Assembly: GCF_028622115.1 (NCBI RefSeq)
Contig: NZ_CP097263.1
Coordinates: forward strand, 8,432,001 to 8,496,000
Source: Kutzneria chonburiensis
Lineage (GTDB): Bacteria; Actinomycetota; Actinomycetes; Mycobacteriales; Pseudonocardiaceae
Direction: 5' to 3'
DNA: 64,000 bases
Positions 50,977-59,537 of the stretch are shown one piece after another. The position numbers were made by a program, and so were the translations under genes. Below the pieces are notes generated by a model. The model did no database searches, had not been told where the DNA came from, and saw only the letters and a program-made list of their open reading frames with translations. Position 1 is the first letter of the stretch. Every line of letters begins with the position of its first letter.

Positions 50977-50992
50977 GTAACTCGTGTGCAAC
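50977..50992 (+). promoter_or_regulatory. GlnR-type box upstream of nirB
   Basis: GTAAC-TCGTGT-GCAAC matches the actinobacterial GlnR pattern GTnAC-n6-GnAAC exactly, 46 nt before the nirB start. nirBD is a known GlnR target in streptomycetes and mycobacteria, so nitrogen-limitation control is expected. Confidence 0.65.
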
Positions 50993-51037
50993 GTAGGTGA
51001 CCCGGCGGGGTCACGGATCTTGCACAGCATTGCCACC

Positions 51038-53491
51038 ATGACGCGGACACTGGTCGTGATCGGCAACGGGATGGTCGGACACCACCTCGTGCGCACGCTC
51101 ACCGAGCGCGGCGGCGACTGGCGGATCGTCGTGCTGGCCGAGGAGCCGCGTCCGGCCTACGACCGGGTGGCGCTGTCCTCCTACGTGGACGGCTGGGACG
51201 CCGACAAGCTCGCGCTGGCCCCGGTCGACGTGGAGACCCGGCTCGGCGACAAGGTCGTCGAGATCGACCGCGCGGCCCGCAAGGTCGTCACCGAGCAGGG
51301 CTTCGTCCAGGACTACGACGCCATGGTGCTGGCCACCGGCTCGTACCCGTTCGTGCCGCCGGTGCCCGGCCACGACGGCGCCAACTGCTACGTCTACCGC
51401 ACGATCGAGGACCTGGACGCGATCCGCGCCCATAGTGGTGCGGGCAGTGGCGTGAACGGTGTGGTCATCGGTGGCGGCCTGCTCGGGCTGGAAGCCGCGA
51501 ATGCCTTACGGCTCATGGGAGTTCGGCCGCAGGTGGTCGAGCTGGCTCCTCGCCTGATGCCGTTGCAGGTGGACGAGGGTGGCGGCGCGCTGCTGCGCCG
51601 GGAAATCCTTCGCCTCGGCCTCGATGTCCACTGTGGAGTGTCGGTCTCCTCGGTCGGTGACGACAAGGTCGTGCTCTCCGACGGCAGCGAACTTCCCGCC
51701 GACATCGTGGTTTTCTCGGCCGGCGTGCGGCCGCGTGACGATCTCGCCCGCAAGTTCGGGCTCGAGGTCGGCGAGCGCGGCGGCATCGTCGTCGACTCGG
51801 CCTGCCGCACCTCGGACGAGTCGATCTACGCCATCGGCGAGTGCGCCTGCATCGACGGCCGGGTGTACGGCCTCGTCGCCCCCGGCTACTCGATGGCCGA
51901 GGTCGTCGCCGACCGGCTTTCCGGTGGCAGCAAGGAGTTCCCGGGCGCCGACACCTCGACCAAGCTCAAGCTTCTCGGCGTCGACGTGGCGAGCTTCGGC
52001 GACGCGCACGCGGCATCGCCGGGTGCGCTCGAGGTCGTGCACAACGACCCGGTTTCCGGCTCGTACAAGAAGATCGTCGTCTCCGACGACGCACAGACGC
52101 TGCTCGGCGGCGTGCTCGTCGGCGACGCCAGCTCGTACGCCACGCTGCGCGCCTACGTCGGCCGCCCGCTGCCGGCCGACCCCGGCTCGCTGATCGCGCC
52201 GGCCGGCGTCACCAACACCGCGCTGCCCGACGACGCCCAGGTCTGCTCCTGCCACGCCGTGACGAAGGCCGACATCGTTGCGGCGATCGGCACCGGCTGC
52301 GCCGACGTGCCGTCGCTCAAGACGTGCACCAAGGCCGGCACCGGCTGCGGGTCCTGCGTGCCGACGCTCAAGCAGCTGCTGACCAGCTGCGGTGTCGAGC
52401 AGTCCAAGGCCCTGTGCGAGCACTTCAGCCAGTCACGGGCCGAGCTGTTCGAGGTCATCCACGCCACCGGCATCCGCACGTTCAGCGCCCTGATCGCCGA
52501 GCACGGACGCGGCGACGGCTGCGACCTGTGCAAGCCGACGGTGGCCTCCATCCTGGCCTCGCTCAACAGCGGGCACGTGCTCGAGGGCGAGCAGGCCGCG
52601 CTCCAGGACACCAACGACCACTTCCTGGCCAACCTCCAGCGCAACGGCACCTACTCGGTGGTGCCGCGCATCCCCGGCGGCGAGATCACCCCGGAGAAGC
52701 TGATGGTGATCGCCGAGGTGGCCCAGGACTTCGGGCTCTACACGAAGATCACCGGTGGCCAGCGCATCGACCTGTTCGGCGCGACCGTGGACCAGCTGCC
52801 GCTGATCTGGCGCCGCCTGGTCGACGCCGGCTTCGAGTCCGGCCACGCGTACGGAAAGGCCCTGCGCACGGTCAAGTCCTGCGTCGGCAGCACGTGGTGC
52901 CGCTACGGCGTGCAGGACTCGGTCGGGCTGGCCATCGACCTGGAGCTGCGCTACCGCGGCCTGCGCTCGCCGCACAAGCTCAAGGCCGGCGTCTCCGGCT
53001 GCGCCCGCGAGTGCGCCGAGGCGCGGAGCAAGGACTTCGGCGTGATCGCCACCGAGCAGGGCTGGAACCTGTACGTGGGCGGCAACGGCGGCTTCACGCC
53101 CCGGCACGCCGACCTGCTCGTGTCCGATGTGGACACCGAGACGCTGATCGCCACCATCGACCGGTTCCTGATGTTCTACGTGCGCACCGCCGACCGGTTG
53201 CAGCGCACGTCGGCGTGGATCGAGGCCATGGAGGGCGGCCTCGACCACCTGCGCGACGTGATCGTGCACGACAGCCTCGGCATCGCCGCCGACCTGGAGT
53301 CGGCCATGCACGCGCACGTGCGCGACTACGCCGACGAGTGGCGCGGCGTGCTGGAGGACCCGGTGAAGCTGGCGCGCTTCAGCTCGTTCGTCAACGCGCC
53401 CGGCACGCCCGACCCGACGATCTCTTTCCGCGAGGAGCGCGGCCAGCGCGTCCCCGTTCAGCTGGGAATTCCGGAGGTGATGGCCCGATGA
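51038..53491 (+). CDS. nirB: Assimilatory nitrite reductase [NAD(P)H] large subunit
   Basis: 817 aa. FAD/NAD(P)H-binding reductase part (VVIGNGMVGHHLVRTL at the N-terminus, GVVIGGGLLGLEAANALRLM), a BFD-like [2Fe-2S] segment (CSCHAVTKADIVAAIGTGC, then CTKAGTGCGSC), and a C-terminal siroheme/[4Fe-4S] domain with ligands CVGSTWC and CARECAE. It reduces nitrite to ammonium with NAD(P)H. ATG at 51038; the frame is open a little further upstream. Overlaps nirD as ATGA. Confidence 0.96.
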   Translation: MTRTLVVIGNGMVGHHLVRTLTERGGDWRIVVLAEEPRPAYDRVALSSYVDGWDADKLALAPVDVETRLGDKVVEIDRAARKVVTEQGFVQDYDAMVLATGSYPFVPPVPGHDGANCYVYRTIEDLDAIRAHSGAGSGVNGVVIGGGLLGLEAANALRLMGVRPQVVELAPRLMPLQVDEGGGALLRREILRLGLDVHCGVSVSSVGDDKVVLSDGSELPADIVVFSAGVRPRDDLARKFGLEVGERGGIVVDSACRTSDESIYAIGECACIDGRVYGLVAPGYSMAEVVADRLSGGSKEFPGADTSTKLKLLGVDVASFGDAHAASPGALEVVHNDPVSGSYKKIVVSDDAQTLLGGVLVGDASSYATLRAYVGRPLPADPGSLIAPAGVTNTALPDDAQVCSCHAVTKADIVAAIGTGCADVPSLKTCTKAGTGCGSCVPTLKQLLTSCGVEQSKALCEHFSQSRAELFEVIHATGIRTFSALIAEHGRGDGCDLCKPTVASILASLNSGHVLEGEQAALQDTNDHFLANLQRNGTYSVVPRIPGGEITPEKLMVIAEVAQDFGLYTKITGGQRIDLFGATVDQLPLIWRRLVDAGFESGHAYGKALRTVKSCVGSTWCRYGVQDSVGLAIDLELRYRGLRSPHKLKAGVSGCARECAEARSKDFGVIATEQGWNLYVGGNGGFTPRHADLLVSDVDTETLIATIDRFLMFYVRTADRLQRTSAWIEAMEGGLDHLRDVIVHDSLGIAADLESAMHAHVRDYADEWRGVLEDPVKLARFSSFVNAPGTPDPTISFREERGQRVPVQLGIPEVMAR

Positions 53492-53829
53492 CCGCCGTAC
53501 AGGAACGCACCTGGACCACCGTGTGCCGCGTCGAGGACCTGCTGGTCGGAAGGGGCGTCGCGGCCCTGCTGCCGGCCGGCGACCAGGTCGCGGTGTTCCG
53601 CACGCGGGACGGGCTACACGTATTGTCCAACCATGACCCGTTCAGCTGCGCCGCCGTCCTCTCCCGGGGCATCGTCGGCGACCGTGGCGGCGTGCCGGTT
53701 GTCGTCTCGCCCGTCTACAAGCAGGCGTTCGAGCTGGCCACCGGCCGCTGCGTCGACGATGCCGATGTCGCCGTCGCCACTTACCCGGTCGAGGTGTGGG
53801 ACGGGTACGTCCGGGTGGGCTCACCGTGA
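53488..53829 (+). CDS. nirD: Nitrite reductase small subunit
   Basis: 113 aa, Rieske-like fold without the Cys/His Fe-S ligands, which is normal for NirD: the signature is LSNHDPFSCAAVLSRGIVGD and VVVSPVYKQAFELATGRC. It supports electron transfer within NirB. Its start and stop overlap the neighbours (ATGA, GTGA). Confidence 0.93.
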   Translation: MTAVQERTWTTVCRVEDLLVGRGVAALLPAGDQVAVFRTRDGLHVLSNHDPFSCAAVLSRGIVGDRGGVPVVVSPVYKQAFELATGRCVDDADVAVATYPVEVWDGYVRVGSP

Positions 53830-54938
53830 CTGAGGTCGACCCGCTCGCCGGTTACACCATCGGCGTCACCGCCGCGAGACGGGCCGACGAACTGGCCGCG
53901 CTGCTGGTGCGGCGCGGCGCGTCCGTGCAGCACGCGCCGGCCATCCGTATCGTGCCGCTGTTGGACGACGCCCAGCTCAAGGTCAGCACCGAGCAGCTGA
54001 TGGCCCAGCCGGTGGACATCGCCGTGATCACCACGGCGATCGGCTTCCGCGGCTGGATCGAGGCGGCCGACGGTTGGGGCCTGGGCGAGGACCTGATCAA
54101 GCACCTGGAGGGGGCCGACGTGCTGGCCCGCGGGCCGAAGGTGCGCGGTGCGGTGCGGGCGGCCGGGCTGACCGAGAAGTGGGCGCCCGAGTCGGAGAGC
54201 AACGCCGAGCTGCTGGACTACCTGCTGGACCACGGGGTCGCCGGCAAGCGGGTCGTGGTGCAGCTGCACGGCGAGCCGCTGCCCGACTTCGTCAACGCGC
54301 TGCGGGACGCCGGGGCCGACGTGACCGAGGTGTCGGTCTACCGGTGGACCGCGCCGGCCGACACCAACCCGTTGGACCGGCTGCTGGACGCCATCGTCGG
54401 ACGGCAGGTGGACGCCCTGGTCTTCACCAGCGCGCCCGCTGTCGCCTCCACCCTGGCCCGGGCCAAGGCCACCGGCCGCCGCGAGGCGGTGGTTTCCGCG
54501 CTGCGCAACGACATTCTCGTCGCCTGCGTCGGCACGATCTGCGCCGGTCCATTCGCGCCGTACGACGTGCCCTGCGTGATCCCCGAGCGTGCCCGCATCG
54601 GCGCCCTGGCCCGGTCCGTCGCCGTCGAGCTGCCGGCCCGCGCCCAGCGAATTGTCTTTGAGAGCGCCGAGGTCCAGGTGCGGGGGCAGGCCGTGATCGT
54701 CAACGGCGACCTCCGGCCCATCGCCCCGGCGCCCATGGCCGTGCTGCGGGCGTTGGCCGAGCAGCCCGGGCATGTCGTGTCCCGGCAGCGGCTGATGAGC
54801 GTGCTGCAGCGGGACAACACGCCCGTGCAGGAGCATGCCGTCGAGACCGCCATCGGCCGGCTGCGGACCGCGCTGGGGCAGCCCAAGCTCGTGCAGACCG
54901 TGGTGAAACGCGGTTACCGGTTGGCCTTGGAGGCTTGA
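53826..54938 (+). CDS. HemD-like / winged-helix fusion regulator
   Basis: 370 aa. Residues about 10-255 are a uroporphyrinogen-III-synthase-like double Rossmann domain (GVTAARRADELAALLVRRGA, VDIAVITTAIGFRGWI, and VDALVFTSAPAVASTL). Residues about 275-370 are an OmpR/PhoB-type winged helix (LAEQPGHVVSRQRLMSVLQR, HAVETAIGRLRTAL and VKRGYRLALEA). The same fusion sits beside nirBD in mycobacteria (Rv0260c). It may synthesise siroheme precursor, sense it, or regulate the operon; not settled. The GTG overlaps nirD. Confidence 0.88.
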   Translation: MTEVDPLAGYTIGVTAARRADELAALLVRRGASVQHAPAIRIVPLLDDAQLKVSTEQLMAQPVDIAVITTAIGFRGWIEAADGWGLGEDLIKHLEGADVLARGPKVRGAVRAAGLTEKWAPESESNAELLDYLLDHGVAGKRVVVQLHGEPLPDFVNALRDAGADVTEVSVYRWTAPADTNPLDRLLDAIVGRQVDALVFTSAPAVASTLARAKATGRREAVVSALRNDILVACVGTICAGPFAPYDVPCVIPERARIGALARSVAVELPARAQRIVFESAEVQVRGQAVIVNGDLRPIAPAPMAVLRALAEQPGHVVSRQRLMSVLQRDNTPVQEHAVETAIGRLRTALGQPKLVQTVVKRGYRLALEA

Positions 54939-55627
54939 TGACGTTGGTGCTGGCCGCTCACGGCACTCAGGATCCGGCCGGCGCCGTCGTTGTGGAGGAG
55001 ATCGCTGACGCCGTTCGCCGGCGGCTGCCCGGTGTGCCCGTCGAGGTCGCCTACGTCGACGTCCGGTCGCCTTCGCTGACCGAGGTGCTTTCCCGTGTTT
55101 CCGGATCTGCTGTCGTGGTGCCGGCGTTCCTCGCCGCCGGCTATCACGTGCGGGTCGACGTGCCGGAACAGATCTTGTTGTCCGGGGCCGAGTCCGTCAC
55201 CGTGACCCCGGCTCTGGGCCCTGATGACCTGGTCCTCGATGCCGTCTACGACCGCCTCGTCGCCGCCGGCTGGGAGCGCGGCGCCGGCGTGGTGTTGGCC
55301 GCCGCCGGCTCGTCGGATTCCCGGGCCATCGCCGACGTGCATCGCGCCGCTCGGCGGCTGTCGGTGTTGACCGGCGGCCTGGTCCAGGTCGGTTTCATCA
55401 CCTCCGCCCAGCCTTCGGTGCCGGAGGCAGTCGCTTCGGCTGGTCCTCGGGTCGCCATCGCGTCGTGGCTGCTGGCTCCCGGCCTGTTCCACCAGCGGCT
55501 CGCCGATATGGGCGCTGACCTGGTGTCCGAGCCCATCGGCGCGCATCCCCGCCTGGTCGACCTGGTGGTCCGCCGGGCGTTGTCCGCCGGAATAGTTGAC
55601 CTCTCAACCATGTTGGTGGCACAGTAA
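54938..55627 (+). CDS. Sirohydrochlorin chelatase family (CbiX/SirB)
   Basis: 229 aa. LVLAAHGTQDPAGAVVVEEI carries the metal-binding His at the start of the N-lobe; the second lobe contains VVLAAAGSSDSRAIADVHRA. It inserts Fe2+ (or Co2+) into sirohydrochlorin for siroheme, the NirB cofactor. ATG 54938 shares its A with the preceding TGA. Ends the nirB operon. Confidence 0.88.
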   Translation: MTLVLAAHGTQDPAGAVVVEEIADAVRRRLPGVPVEVAYVDVRSPSLTEVLSRVSGSAVVVPAFLAAGYHVRVDVPEQILLSGAESVTVTPALGPDDLVLDAVYDRLVAAGWERGAGVVLAAAGSSDSRAIADVHRAARRLSVLTGGLVQVGFITSAQPSVPEAVASAGPRVAIASWLLAPGLFHQRLADMGADLVSEPIGAHPRLVDLVVRRALSAGIVDLSTMLVAQ

Positions 55628-55655
55628 GCATTCCCCGGGCTCGAGGAGGCCCACC

Positions 55656-56642
55656 ATGCCTGCTGTCACCGCCGACACCCTCACCCTGCCGCGGCTGCCC
55701 GAGCTGCCCGCCGCCACCATCGAGTGGCGGCCCGTGCTCAAGGTCGTCACCGCCGGCAAGTTCCTCGAGGGCGAGGGCTTCCAGGTCCGCCGGCCGTTCC
55801 CCAGCGCCGACATGGCGTTGGCCGATCCGTTCCTGCTGCTCGACCACATGGGGGCCGTCGAGTACGGGCCCGGCGAGGCCAAGGGCGCGCCGTGGCATCC
55901 GCACCGGGGGTTCGAGACCGTCACGTACATGATCGACGGCGTCTTCGAGCACGAGGACTCCACCGGCGGGGGCGGCATCATCACCGACGGCTCCACGCAG
56001 TGGATGACCGCCGGCGCCGGCGTGCTGCACAGCGAACTGCCGTCGCAGGAACTCATCGCCAAGGGTGGGCTTTTCCACGGCGTGCAGCTCTGGGTCAACC
56101 TGCCCCGGTCCGCCAAGTGGACCCCTCCCCGCTACCAGGACATCGGCGCCCGCGACGCCGCCCTCGTCGCGTCCACCGACGGCGGCGCGCTGGTCCGTGT
56201 CATCGCCGGTGACCTCGACGGGCACAAGGGTCCCGGAGACACCTACACCCCCATCGTCTACCTCCACGCCACCCTCGCCGCCGGCGCTCAGCTCGACATG
56301 CGGTGGCCCACCAACTTCAACGCCATGGTCTACGTGTTGTCCGGCCGTGGCACCGTCGGCCGCGAGGACCGGCCCATCGCCGAGGGCCAGCTCGCCGACT
56401 TCGGCTACGGCGAGGCGTTGACCCTCCGTGCCGCCTCGTCGCAGCCTTCCTCCGCCGCCAACGCCATGGACGTCCTCGTCCTCGGCGGCCGGCCGATCCG
56501 GGAGCCCGTGGCGCGGTACGGGCCGTTCGTGATGAACACCAAGGAGGAGATCTACCAGGCCATGGACGACTACCGGGCCGGCCGCCTGGCCACCGTGCAG
56601 CCCCAGCACCTCGCCCACCGCAGCGACGCCGACGACCTTTAG
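55656..56642 (+). CDS. Pirin-family protein
   Basis: 328 aa bicupin. Pirin signatures are complete: RRPFPSADMALADPFLLLDH, PHRGFETVTYMIDGVFEHED, WMTAGAGVLHSELPSQE, with the metal His/Glu set in the first cupin. Some pirins are quercetinases or redox-regulated cofactors; here unknown. ATG follows GAGGAGG. Its stop overlaps the convergent gene by 4 nt. Confidence 0.94.
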   Translation: MPAVTADTLTLPRLPELPAATIEWRPVLKVVTAGKFLEGEGFQVRRPFPSADMALADPFLLLDHMGAVEYGPGEAKGAPWHPHRGFETVTYMIDGVFEHEDSTGGGGIITDGSTQWMTAGAGVLHSELPSQELIAKGGLFHGVQLWVNLPRSAKWTPPRYQDIGARDAALVASTDGGALVRVIAGDLDGHKGPGDTYTPIVYLHATLAAGAQLDMRWPTNFNAMVYVLSGRGTVGREDRPIAEGQLADFGYGEALTLRAASSQPSSAANAMDVLVLGGRPIREPVARYGPFVMNTKEEIYQAMDDYRAGRLATVQPQHLAHRSDADDL

Positions 56643-57214
56643 GCCAGTTCGGCGACGATCTCCTTCAGGGCGGCGGAACAGCGCTCGTCGTCCTCGGCGA
56701 AGCTGCTCGAGACCAGGACGTGCTGCTCGGTGATTCGGTACCAGAGCAACCCTTCCACCGGCAATTCCGTTACCACCAGCCGAAAAGGCCGGGCCGGTCG
56801 ACCCAGCTCGGCCTCCCGAGCCCGGACGATGTCGCCGATTCGCTGGTTGGACGGCCGGGGCGGTTGGGGATGGTGATTGGCTCGTGGCCCGAGCACGTCG
56901 AGAGCGGCCTGGATCGCCGGGCGGTCGACGAGCGCCGGCGAGCCCGGCCATATCGGGAGCCTGAGGTGCTGGTCCCGCTGATTGTCCGAGCGGTCGCCGA
57001 CGAAGGCCAGCACGTCCGCCCACCATCCCGGCCATTCCGCCGCGACTGCCGCCCGGTCGAGCTCGTCGGTGGTCGGGACCGGCGGGGTCAGCGGCGGGAC
57101 CTCCGGCGCGGCCGGCACTGCCAACGCATCCCTTAGGTACAGGGCCAGCTGGACGACATAGCCGGTGCCCCAACTGACCTGCCAGGACTGGATTCCCCGG
57201 AACTGCACTGCCAT
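56639..57214 (-). CDS. Hypothetical protein, 191 aa
   Basis: MAVQFRGIQSWQVSWGTGYV, a Pro-rich middle, and LVVTELPVEGLLWYRITEQH near the C-terminus; soluble and acidic, no family recognised. ATG 57214 sits behind AGGGGG; the frame is open to 57286, but that extension would be encoded by the palindromic repeat at 57227-57283, so it is rejected. Transcribed towards pirin. Confidence 0.6.
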   Translation of the reverse strand: MAVQFRGIQSWQVSWGTGYVVQLALYLRDALAVPAAPEVPPLTPPVPTTDELDRAAVAAEWPGWWADVLAFVGDRSDNQRDQHLRLPIWPGSPALVDRPAIQAALDVLGPRANHHPQPPRPSNQRIGDIVRAREAELGRPARPFRLVVTELPVEGLLWYRITEQHVLVSSSFAEDDERCSAALKEIVAELA

Positions 57215-57226
57215 CCCCCTGCCGGA

Positions 57227-57283
57227 TTGCCACATGCGCTTCCTACTTGCGTCCCTGTGCCACATGGGAAGCGCATGTGGCAA
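57227..57283. repeat. CACATGCGCT palindrome family member
   Basis: Perfect 17-bp arms (57227-57243 and 57267-57283, TTGCCACATGCGCTTCC) and a 23-nt middle that itself resembles the other copies (TACTTGCGTCC). Here it lies between two minus-strand genes, not convergent ones. Confidence 0.65.
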
Positions 57284-57315
57284 CAAGATCGTTCTGAGCA
57301 GCCCCCGATTCCAGC

Positions 57316-57717
57316 CTAGACCTCGAAGCTGGGAACGCCGGTCGGCGCGATCTTGGTCGCCCTCGCCGAACCGGCGTTCTCAGGTTGATCTGGTTGGATC
57401 GATTCGGGGGCAGCTTTTTCGTGCTCGCCGGCCAGCTCCGCCAGCAGCCGCAATCCGGGATCGGCCGGCAGGTACGAGGCATCTTCCTGCTCCACCTCGC
57501 GCTCCCACGGGGCGATGTCAGCGGGATCTTCCCCGCCAACAGCCAGCAGCACTTCGTCGTGACGAGCCCGGAAATAGAACAGCTCGCCGCACGGCAGCAC
57601 ACCCTCCAGCTGTACGGGCGCGGCACCGCACGTCATATCCACCTGCCAACCGGCCGCCCGCAGGGTCACCAGCGCGGCATCCCACCCCCGCTGGTGGGCC
57701 TCACCCCACGGCGTCAC
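57316..57717 (-). CDS. Hypothetical protein, 133 aa
   Basis: MTPWGEAHQRGWDAALVTLR, GELFYFRARHDEVLLAVGGE, then a Glu/Pro-rich tail. No recognised domain; soluble. GTG at 57717 overlaps the stop of the PaiB-like gene (GTGA). Last gene of the 59431-57316 minus-strand group. Confidence 0.6.
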   Translation of the reverse strand: MTPWGEAHQRGWDAALVTLRAAGWQVDMTCGAAPVQLEGVLPCGELFYFRARHDEVLLAVGGEDPADIAPWEREVEQEDASYLPADPGLRLLAELAGEHEKAAPESIQPDQPENAGSARATKIAPTGVPSFEV

Positions 57718-58313
57718 GGCCGGTGCCGCTCGACCGCGTCGGCGATCGCCGAATCGCCGCGTTCCCTGAGCCCGGCAACAACTCCGTCGATATCGGCGGC
57801 CGGGCGGTTCTGGCTGAGCTTGAGCTTGGCCTCCACACGGCTGATCGCCACCTCAACGCCGACGATCGCCCGCAGCTGCCCGGTCACGAATGCCGGAGGA
57901 GCGTCGTCGACGGTCCACGTCGACTCGTGCCGAGCGGTCAGCCGCCGCACGACATCCTCGACCCACTCGGGAGAATCGTGCACGGTGAGCGTCCCGTACA
58001 CATGCGCGGTGATGTAGTTCCACGTCGGCACAACACGACCGTGCTCGGCCTTGCTGGCGTACCAGGCCGGCGAGACGTGGGCGTCGGGCCCGCGCACGAT
58101 GACCAGAGCCTCGCCCAGCGCGGGACGCTGCCACTGATCGTTGTTACGGGCGACATGCCCCAACAACGCATGCCGATCCGGGTCGTAGACGAACGGCAGC
58201 AGCGTGGCGACGAGGCCGTCGGCGGTGGACGTGACCAGGTCGGCGGCCCCGTGATTGGCCAACAGCTCACGGACATCGTCAGCGGTGGCGGCGAAATGCT
58301 GGGGCACGTACAT
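57714..58313 (-). CDS. FMN-binding PaiB-family protein
   Basis: 199 aa. MYVPQHFAATADDVRELLAN, HVSPAWYASKAEHGRVVPTW and NYITAHVYGTLTVHDSPEWV are the PaiB/FMN-binding split-barrel landmarks. Bacillus PaiB is described as a negative regulator of sporulation genes; the molecular reaction is unclear. ATG 58313 shares its A with the preceding TGA, so translation is coupled with the alkyltransferase-like gene. Confidence 0.88.
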   Translation of the reverse strand: MYVPQHFAATADDVRELLANHGAADLVTSTADGLVATLLPFVYDPDRHALLGHVARNNDQWQRPALGEALVIVRGPDAHVSPAWYASKAEHGRVVPTWNYITAHVYGTLTVHDSPEWVEDVVRRLTARHESTWTVDDAPPAFVTGQLRAIVGVEVAISRVEAKLKLSQNRPAADIDGVVAGLRERGDSAIADAVERHRP

Positions 58314-58654
58314 CAGAACAGTCCCAACTGCGGCTCGTCCGGCGGCTCGGGCACCGCCTCCTCCCAACGGTACTTCCGCAGGTCGACCCGGCCGTCAACG
58401 GACGGAACGCCCTCGGCTTCGAGCAGGCTGAGCTGCTCGTCGGCCAGGTGCGGCGCGCACGTCCCGTTGGCCCGCAACACCCGCTGCCACGGCAGGTCGT
58501 GCCCGTTCTGCAACACCCGACCGACCATCCGGGCCGACGGCGCCCGCGAGATGTCAGCAACATCGCCGTAGGTGGCGACCCGCCCGGCGGGAATCCGGGC
58601 GATCACCGCCCGCACCTGTTCGACGAGCACCGGGTCGAGGATCTCGGCATCCAT
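58313..58654 (-). CDS. Alkyltransferase-like (ATL) DNA repair protein
   Basis: 113 aa. MGMT fold with RIPAGRVATYGDVAD and the active-site region DLPWQRVLRANGT, where the acceptor Cys of PCHR is replaced by Trp56 (PWQR). This defines ATLs, which bind O6-alkylguanine and hand it to nucleotide excision repair instead of removing the alkyl group. Positional counterpart Rv3204. Coupled to the PaiB-like gene. Confidence 0.9.
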   Translation of the reverse strand: MDAEILDPVLVEQVRAVIARIPAGRVATYGDVADISRAPSARMVGRVLQNGHDLPWQRVLRANGTCAPHLADEQLSLLEAEGVPSVDGRVDLRKYRWEEAVPEPPDEPQLGLF

Positions 58655-58657
58655 CGG

Positions 58658-59431
58658 TCAAGCCTGGCAGAGGAACTCACGCAGCAGCGCACCGACTTCC
58701 TTCGGCTGCTCCAGATACAGCACGTGACCGCTGTCGACCGCACGCACGGTGAGGTCGTCGCCGAGCCGGTCGCGCAGCGCGGCCACGAGTTCCGGCGCCA
58801 CGAAGTCCGCTTTGGTGGCGGGGAGCAGGAGCGTCCGCGTACTTGGTGGCGGCAGCACCGGCGGCCGGGACATCTCGCTCCACGCCGACACGGACATCGC
58901 CGGCAGGTACCGCCGCTGCCACTGACCGTCCGGCCGCTGCTCGAAATTGGCCGAGAGCTCCAGCTCGATCGCCTCGGCCGGCATCGCCGACCACATCTCG
59001 GCGAAATCGGTCCGCGCGGCGTCCATCGACGGCCAGAGTTCGGGTTCGCACTCCTCGACGGCGATCTCGAAACACCGCTCCGGCGCCAGCCCGGTGGACG
59101 GATCCAGCAGCGCCAGCTTCTCCACCCTTTCGGGTGCCCGAGCGGTCAGGTGCATCGCCGTCGCGCCGCCGTACGAATGCCCGACGAGCGGCACTCGGTC
59201 CAGGCCAAGGGTGTCCAGAACGTCCAGCACGTCGATGACGTTCTGGTCCAACGTCCACGGCGGCAGCTGCGTCGAATTGCCGTGACCGCGCAGATCCGGT
59301 GCCAGCACACGGAAATCGGGCAGCTCCTGCTCGGCCAGCAGCCGCCACCGGCCGCCGTGCCCGGTCAACCCGTGCAGAAACACGGCGGGCCTGCCGTCGG
59401 CAGGCCCGAACTCGTGGACGTGAAGTGTCAT
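58658..59431 (-). CDS. Alpha/beta hydrolase, LipV-like
   Basis: 257 aa. VFLHGLTGHGGRWRLLAEQE, DLRGHGNSTQLPPW, nucleophile elbow PLVGHSYGGATAM (GHSYG), and SGHVLYLEQPKEV with the catalytic His. Counterpart of Rv3203 (LipV) by position. ATG 59431 has CATAAT (59438-59443 on minus) 6 nt upstream and no Shine-Dalgarno sequence. Lies 3 nt ahead of the ATL gene. Confidence 0.87.
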   Translation of the reverse strand: MTLHVHEFGPADGRPAVFLHGLTGHGGRWRLLAEQELPDFRVLAPDLRGHGNSTQLPPWTLDQNVIDVLDVLDTLGLDRVPLVGHSYGGATAMHLTARAPERVEKLALLDPSTGLAPERCFEIAVEECEPELWPSMDAARTDFAEMWSAMPAEAIELELSANFEQRPDGQWQRRYLPAMSVSAWSEMSRPPVLPPPSTRTLLLPATKADFVAPELVAALRDRLGDDLTVRAVDSGHVLYLEQPKEVGALLREFLCQA

Positions 59432-59483
59432 GGGCGGATTATGCGGTGCCAGGCTCTTTTCATCCCACCGATAAAGGGAGGGA

Positions 59484-59529
59484 TGCGGGGCCACCGCCGA
59501 TCCGCCGCCAGCTCGGCGGGGGCCCCGCA
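59484..59529 (-). terminator. Hairpin behind the first chitinase gene
   Basis: A 17-bp stem (arms 59484-59500 and 59513-59529, one mismatch) downstream of the minus-strand chitinase gene ending at 59538, before the LipV-like gene. Confidence 0.65.
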
Positions 59530-59537
59530 AATCGTGG

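Noticed and set aside
57215-57286. An N-terminal extension of the 56639-57214 gene
   Set aside because: The added residues would be encoded by the palindromic repeat; AGGGGG lies right before ATG 57214.
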